A stretch of 64,000 bases of DNA from Ornithinimicrobium avium (lineage in GTDB: Bacteria > Actinomycetota > Actinomycetes > Actinomycetales > Dermatophilaceae): contig NZ_CP031229.1 in assembly GCF_003351765.1 (NCBI RefSeq), positions 3,534,001 to 3,598,000 of the forward strand, given 5' to 3'. This document shows, one piece after another, positions 60,556-64,000 of the stretch (position 1 is the first letter of the stretch; each line of letters opens with the position of its first letter). The notes below the pieces were generated by a model, which had not been told where the DNA came from, made no database searches, and saw only the letters and a list, made by a program, of their open reading frames with translations. The translations under genes were made by a program, and so were the position numbers.

Positions 60556-61739
60556 AGCCCGGGGTAGCCGCCGAGTCGCAGCAGCGCCACGGCGGCGACG
60601 ACGGGGGAGAGGGCGTTGGGCAGCACCACGGCCAGGTGCATGACCGACATGTCCCGGCCCCGGTGCGCGGCCGTCGGCAGCACCTCGTTGATGAGCGCCT
60701 GGTCGACGGCCATGTAGACGCCCCAGCTCAACCCCAGCACCACCGCCGCCATCACGATCACGGGCCACTCCCGGGCGCAGGCCATGATCAGGCAGGCCGC
60801 GGCGACGCCCAGGCTCGCGCCGGAGACGAACGGCAGCCGCCGGTCGACGCGGTCCGACCAGCGGCCGCTCACCACGCTCGCGACGACGACGGTCCCCGCG
60901 TAGATCACGGTGAGCGTCAGCACGCCGCCCTCGGGGTCGGCCAGGCCGACCTCGTCGCGCAGGAAGTAGAGCAGGTAGAACAGGGCGACCGTGTTGCCCA
61001 GCGTGACCAGCAGCCGGGTGACCCACACCCAGGCGTAGTCGGGGTGCTTCCGCGGCGACGGCACCCAGCTCTCCGCGCGTCCACCTGCTCCCGGCAGCTC
61101 CGCGGCCACGACCCGGGGGTCGTCCAGGGCCATGAGGAAGGGCAGGACGAGGGCGACGGTGAGCCCCGCGGTCACCAGGTAGGCCGTCCGCACCGCGAGC
61201 AGGTCGCCGAGCACCGTGCCGAGCACCAGGCCCATCGTGTAGGTCAGGCCGAGCACGCCGGAGACCAGGCCGTACTGCCTCCGAGGCACCTGGTCGGGCG
61301 CCACCGCGAGCGAGGAGGTGACGGCGAAGGCGATGAAGAACTGGAACACCAGCCAGGCGGCGAGCAGCACCGCATATCCCGGCGCGTAGGCCATCACCAC
61401 GAGCGCGGCCGCCGAGACCAGCGTGCCGAGCAGGATCCAGGGGCGTCGCCGCCCGAAGCGCGAGGTCGTGCGATCGGACAGGACGCCGGCCAGCGGCGTG
61501 GAGACCAGGCTGACGAAGCCGCCGACGCCCATGATCACCGCCAGGCGCGCCTCCTTGACGTCGGGGCTCCAGTCGAGCAGCTGGAGCGCGACGAGCAGCT
61601 GGGACGGCGCCGCCCAGGCGAGGTTGATCCCGAGGTAGGCCAGCCCGTAGCGGCCGACCCAGCCGCCGGACCTGCGCGGACGGTCGTCGGGGTCGGCGGC
61701 GACCAGGCCGGCGCGCGGTCCGGTCACGGCCTCGCTCAC
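60486..61739 (-). CDS. MFS transporter (sugar-type)
   Basis: 417 residues, about 12 helices. MFS loop 2-3 motif GVLSDRTTSRFGRRRPWILL and the repeat in the second half SGRWSDRVDRRLPFVSGA. Its GTG start overlaps the stop of a GH1 beta-glucosidase gene by four bases, so the two probably take up and split a beta-glucoside. It separates nuoB2 from nuoC2 on the other strand. Confidence 0.87.
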   Translation of the reverse strand: MSEAVTGPRAGLVAADPDDRPRRSGGWVGRYGLAYLGINLAWAAPSQLLVALQLLDWSPDVKEARLAVIMGVGGFVSLVSTPLAGVLSDRTTSRFGRRRPWILLGTLVSAAALVVMAYAPGYAVLLAAWLVFQFFIAFAVTSSLAVAPDQVPRRQYGLVSGVLGLTYTMGLVLGTVLGDLLAVRTAYLVTAGLTVALVLPFLMALDDPRVVAAELPGAGGRAESWVPSPRKHPDYAWVWVTRLLVTLGNTVALFYLLYFLRDEVGLADPEGGVLTLTVIYAGTVVVASVVSGRWSDRVDRRLPFVSGASLGVAAACLIMACAREWPVIVMAAVVLGLSWGVYMAVDQALINEVLPTAAHRGRDMSVMHLAVVLPNALSPVVAAVALLRLGGYPGLYLLAGGLCVVGAVLVHRVRGVR

Positions 61740-63028
61740 GGGCCCACCGGGTAGGCCTGGTCGGCGACGAACTGCTCGTAGGTCGCGCGGGTCACGCCGC
61801 CGTCGCGGATCACCGCGGCCAGGAAACGGCCGGAATCGCGCACGGTCCGCTCCTGCGTCTCGTAGTCCAGCTCGACGATGCCGAAGCGCGGCACCTCGCC
61901 CTGCGCCCACTCCCAGTTGTCGACGAAGCACCAGTGGTGGTAGCGCTCGAAGGGCAGCCCGCTGCCGGCCATCGCGCGCAGGTGCTCGTGCACGAAGCGG
62001 GCGCGGAAGGCGTCGGCGGCGTCGGCGGTGCCGTTCTCGGTGACCCAGATCGGGCCCGGGTGACGGGTATGCAGTCCGCGCGCCACCTCGACGAGACCCT
62101 GCGGGTAGACCTCCCAGCCGAGGTCGTTGACCGGGGCGCCGGGGAAGGTGCCGTCGGCCAGGCCGCGGACGGCGCTGCGCGAGTAGTAGTTGAGGCCCAG
62201 GTAGTCGTAGTGGCGACCGGGCACGACGTCCGCGGGCTGCCGGCCGAGCAGCCGGGGGAAGCGTCCGCCCAGCATCGCGTCGGCGAGGAGGTCCTGGAAG
62301 AGCGCCCGGTCGAGGACGCTCGCGGCGCGGTGCAGCGGGTTGCGCCGGTCCAGCGGTGCGAAGACGCGTGCGTGGTGGGCGAAGCCGACCCTGGCGTCCG
62401 CCTGGAGCTGGTGGATCAGGTGGTAGGCCCGGCAGTGGGCGGTCGCCATGTGCCGCAGGGTGGAGCGCACCGCCGCCCAGGACCGCCGCGCCGGCGGCGC
62501 CTCGTCGTAGAGGTGCGCCTGCACGGCATACACGTTGGGCTCGTTGATCGTCACCCAGTCGGTGACCACGTCGGCCAGCGCCTCCACCACCACCTGCGCG
62601 AAGCGCAGGAAGAGGTCGGGCGAGTGCGCAGAGGTCCACCCGCCGAGCCCGGAGAACCAGGACGGGTGGGAGAAGTGGTGCAGGGTGACCAGCGGGAGGA
62701 TCCCGGCCGCGCGCACCGCGGCGAGCTCCTCGCGGTAGCGCTCCAGCGCCGCCCGGTCGACCTCCCCGGGGCGGGGCTCGATCCGGGACCACTCCACCGA
62801 CATCCGGTAGGTCTGCAGCCCGAGGTCGGCCATCAGCGCGGTGTCCTCGCGCCACCTGTTCCAGTGGTCGGTCGCGCGCAGCGGCGTCGACCCGTCGGCG
62901 ACCGCGCCGGGCAGCTGCGCCCAGTCGTACCAGTTGTTGTTGCGGTCCCCGCCCTCGATCTGCAGGGAGGCGGTCGCCACGCCCAGAAGAAGGTCGGAGG
63001 TGCGCACCAGCAGGTCGTCGTCGGCCAT
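61736..63028 (-). CDS. Glycoside hydrolase family 1 beta-glucosidase
   Basis: 430 residues. LLGVATASLQIEGG at the N-terminus, acid/base Glu163 in WVTINEPNVY, and nucleophile Glu331 in IWVTENGTAD, with HHWCFVDNWEWAQG near the end: the complete GH1 set. No signal peptide, so it acts in the cytoplasm after uptake. The start ATG 63028 is 72 bases from the divergent nuoC2 start. Confidence 0.93.
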   Translation of the reverse strand: MADDDLLVRTSDLLLGVATASLQIEGGDRNNNWYDWAQLPGAVADGSTPLRATDHWNRWREDTALMADLGLQTYRMSVEWSRIEPRPGEVDRAALERYREELAAVRAAGILPLVTLHHFSHPSWFSGLGGWTSAHSPDLFLRFAQVVVEALADVVTDWVTINEPNVYAVQAHLYDEAPPARRSWAAVRSTLRHMATAHCRAYHLIHQLQADARVGFAHHARVFAPLDRRNPLHRAASVLDRALFQDLLADAMLGGRFPRLLGRQPADVVPGRHYDYLGLNYYSRSAVRGLADGTFPGAPVNDLGWEVYPQGLVEVARGLHTRHPGPIWVTENGTADAADAFRARFVHEHLRAMAGSGLPFERYHHWCFVDNWEWAQGEVPRFGIVELDYETQERTVRDSGRFLAAVIRDGGVTRATYEQFVADQAYPVGP

Positions 63029-63100
63029 GGCGCACAGTGTGCCGCATGGTGCGACCCGGCCGACGGCGGTCGACCGTGCGCGGACCGTAGGGTGGCGGTC

Positions 63101-63661
63101 ATGAGCGAGCCGAACGTCGAGGAGCGTCGCGCCGAGCCGGGGGAGTGGGTGGACGCGGCGCGCACGGCGAGGGAGGAGGGCTACGGGTTCTTCGACTGGC
63201 TCTCGGCGGTGGACGAGACGGACGCGCCGGACGACGCCGAGCCGGGGCCCGGTCTGGAGGTGGTGTGCCATCTGATGGACGTGCGCCACGTCGGGGGCCG
63301 CCCGCTGCGGCGGCTGCTTCTGCGCACCCGCGTGCCCGAGGGGACCGCCCTCGGCTCGCTGACGGGACTGTTCGCCGGCGCCGGGTGGCACGAGCGGGAG
63401 GTGCACGAGATGTTCGGGCTCGCGGTCGACGGCTTCGAGGACGGGACGGGTATGGGGTTGCGCCCCCTCCTGCTGCCCGACGGCTTCGAGGGGACGCCGC
63501 TGCGCAAGTCCTTCCAGCTCGCGGCGAGAGCATCCAAGCCGTGGCCCGGCGCGAAGGAGCCGGGCGAGGGGAGCGGGGCCACCGCGAGGCGGGCGCCGTC
63601 GCGGCGCCGGCTGCTGCCGCCGGCCGTGCCGGACCCCTCGTGGGGCCCGCGCGGCGACTGA
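63101..63661 (+). CDS. nuoC: Second NADH-quinone oxidoreductase subunit C-like protein
   Basis: 186 residues. EEGYGFFDWLSAVDETDAPD, then LRTRVPEGTALGSLTGLFAG and the NuoC signature AGWHEREVHEMFGLAVDGFE, and PLRKSFQLAARASKPWPGAK. It keeps the family signature but has a short N-terminus and a basic C-terminal tail. It is separated from nuoA2B2 by 2.5 kb of opposite-strand sugar genes, and no nuoD2 follows within the window. Confidence 0.85.
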   Translation: MSEPNVEERRAEPGEWVDAARTAREEGYGFFDWLSAVDETDAPDDAEPGPGLEVVCHLMDVRHVGGRPLRRLLLRTRVPEGTALGSLTGLFAGAGWHEREVHEMFGLAVDGFEDGTGMGLRPLLLPDGFEGTPLRKSFQLAARASKPWPGAKEPGEGSGATARRAPSRRRLLPPAVPDPSWGPRGD

Positions 63662-63731
63662 CGCCGGTGCCGGGCGTTCTCGGGATGCACTACCGGGCGC
63701 TCGCGGCCTGACCGGGCATACCCTGAGAAGC

Positions 63732-64000
63732 ATGCGGCGCCCACGGATCGAGGCGACGTCGGTGTCGATCAGCACCGACCGGCCGCGCGAGCTCGCCCGC
63801 TTCTACGCCGACCTGCTCGGGGTGGCGGTGCACGCCGAGGAGGGTCCGCGACCGGGAGAGCCCCCGGGCGCCGGCTGGGCGCAGCTGCGGCGCTCGGAGG
63901 GGCACCTGCGGATGACGGTCAACCTGGAGTACGACCCGCACTACGAGAAGCCGACCTGGCCGAGCGAGCCGGCGGCCCAGCAACCGCAGGCCCACCTGGA
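63732..64000 (+). CDS. VOC-superfamily (glyoxalase-like) protein, cut by window edge
   Basis: Translation from ATG 63732 is open to the edge (89 codons): IEATSVSISTDRPRELARFY, ADLLGVAVHAEEGPRPGEPP, then LRMTVNLEYDPHYEKPTWPS. The first beta-alpha-beta unit fits the vicinal oxygen chelate fold (glyoxalase/dioxygenase). Partial, so enzyme type cannot be set. Confidence 0.75.
   Translation, partial: MRRPRIEATSVSISTDRPRELARFYADLLGVAVHAEEGPRPGEPPGAGWAQLRRSEGHLRMTVNLEYDPHYEKPTWPSEPAAQQPQAHL

Overview
The window is 64 kb of very GC-rich DNA packed with short-spaced or overlapping genes, many of them starting with GTG. Complex I plus menaquinone genes, a fused KorA, a DUF294/DnaQ pair, an Rv0862c-type helicase-associated protein and a 10-methyl fatty acid gene pair all point to an aerobic actinobacterium, probably Micrococcales near Intrasporangiaceae/Ornithinimicrobiaceae. 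That placement is inference from gene content; no rRNA or tRNA gene was found to test it.

Layout. (1) 1-6997: corrinoid-dependent C1 module. An MttB/MtgB-type methylamine/betaine methyltransferase (cut by the left edge) is divergent from an IclR regulator, a corrinoid protein, a methyl-THF:corrinoid methyltransferase, a RACE-type activator, a DUF1638 protein and a short MetF. A 12-bp-arm palindrome lies between the divergent genes. (2) 7139-10915: helicase-associated protein and a frameshifted FGGY sugar kinase on the minus strand. (3) 10984-15590: menaquinone genes menD, menF and menG, with a small left-handed beta-helix protein between them. (4) 15634-18157: cNMP/CBS/DUF294 protein and DnaQ-type exonuclease. 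(5) 18300-37083: menJ, the complete nuoA-N operon (nuoG carries a frameshift as given), and a polyprenyl diphosphate synthase at its end. (6) 37105-43813: tail-to-tail response regulator and sensor kinase, a DUF1648 membrane protein, an MMPL transporter and its TetR regulator. (7) 43885-49926: BCCT betaine-type transporter, rarD and korBA. (8) 50010-52682: TraR/DksA zinc-finger protein, LMW phosphatase, fructosamine-kinase-like protein, amidohydrolase. (9) 52822-56526: metNIQ importer with two MetQ lipoproteins and a candidate leader peptide. (10) 56796-59464: tmsAB-type pair for 10-methyl fatty acids. (11) 59517-63661: a second, partial complex I set (nuoA2, nuoB2, nuoC2) interrupted by an MFS transporter and a GH1 beta-glucosidase on the other strand. 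A VOC-family gene is cut by the right edge.

How it fits together. Complex I, polyprenyl synthase and Men enzymes form a menaquinone respiratory chain. The C1 module would strip a methyl group from a quaternary or tertiary amine (the BCCT carrier could import glycine betaine), pass it through cobalamin to tetrahydrofolate, and oxidise it through MetF. The strongest items for a second look are the aerobic corrinoid module and its operator, the scattered second nuo set, a small family of 20-bp repeats found only between convergent genes, the metN leader peptide, and the two frameshifts.
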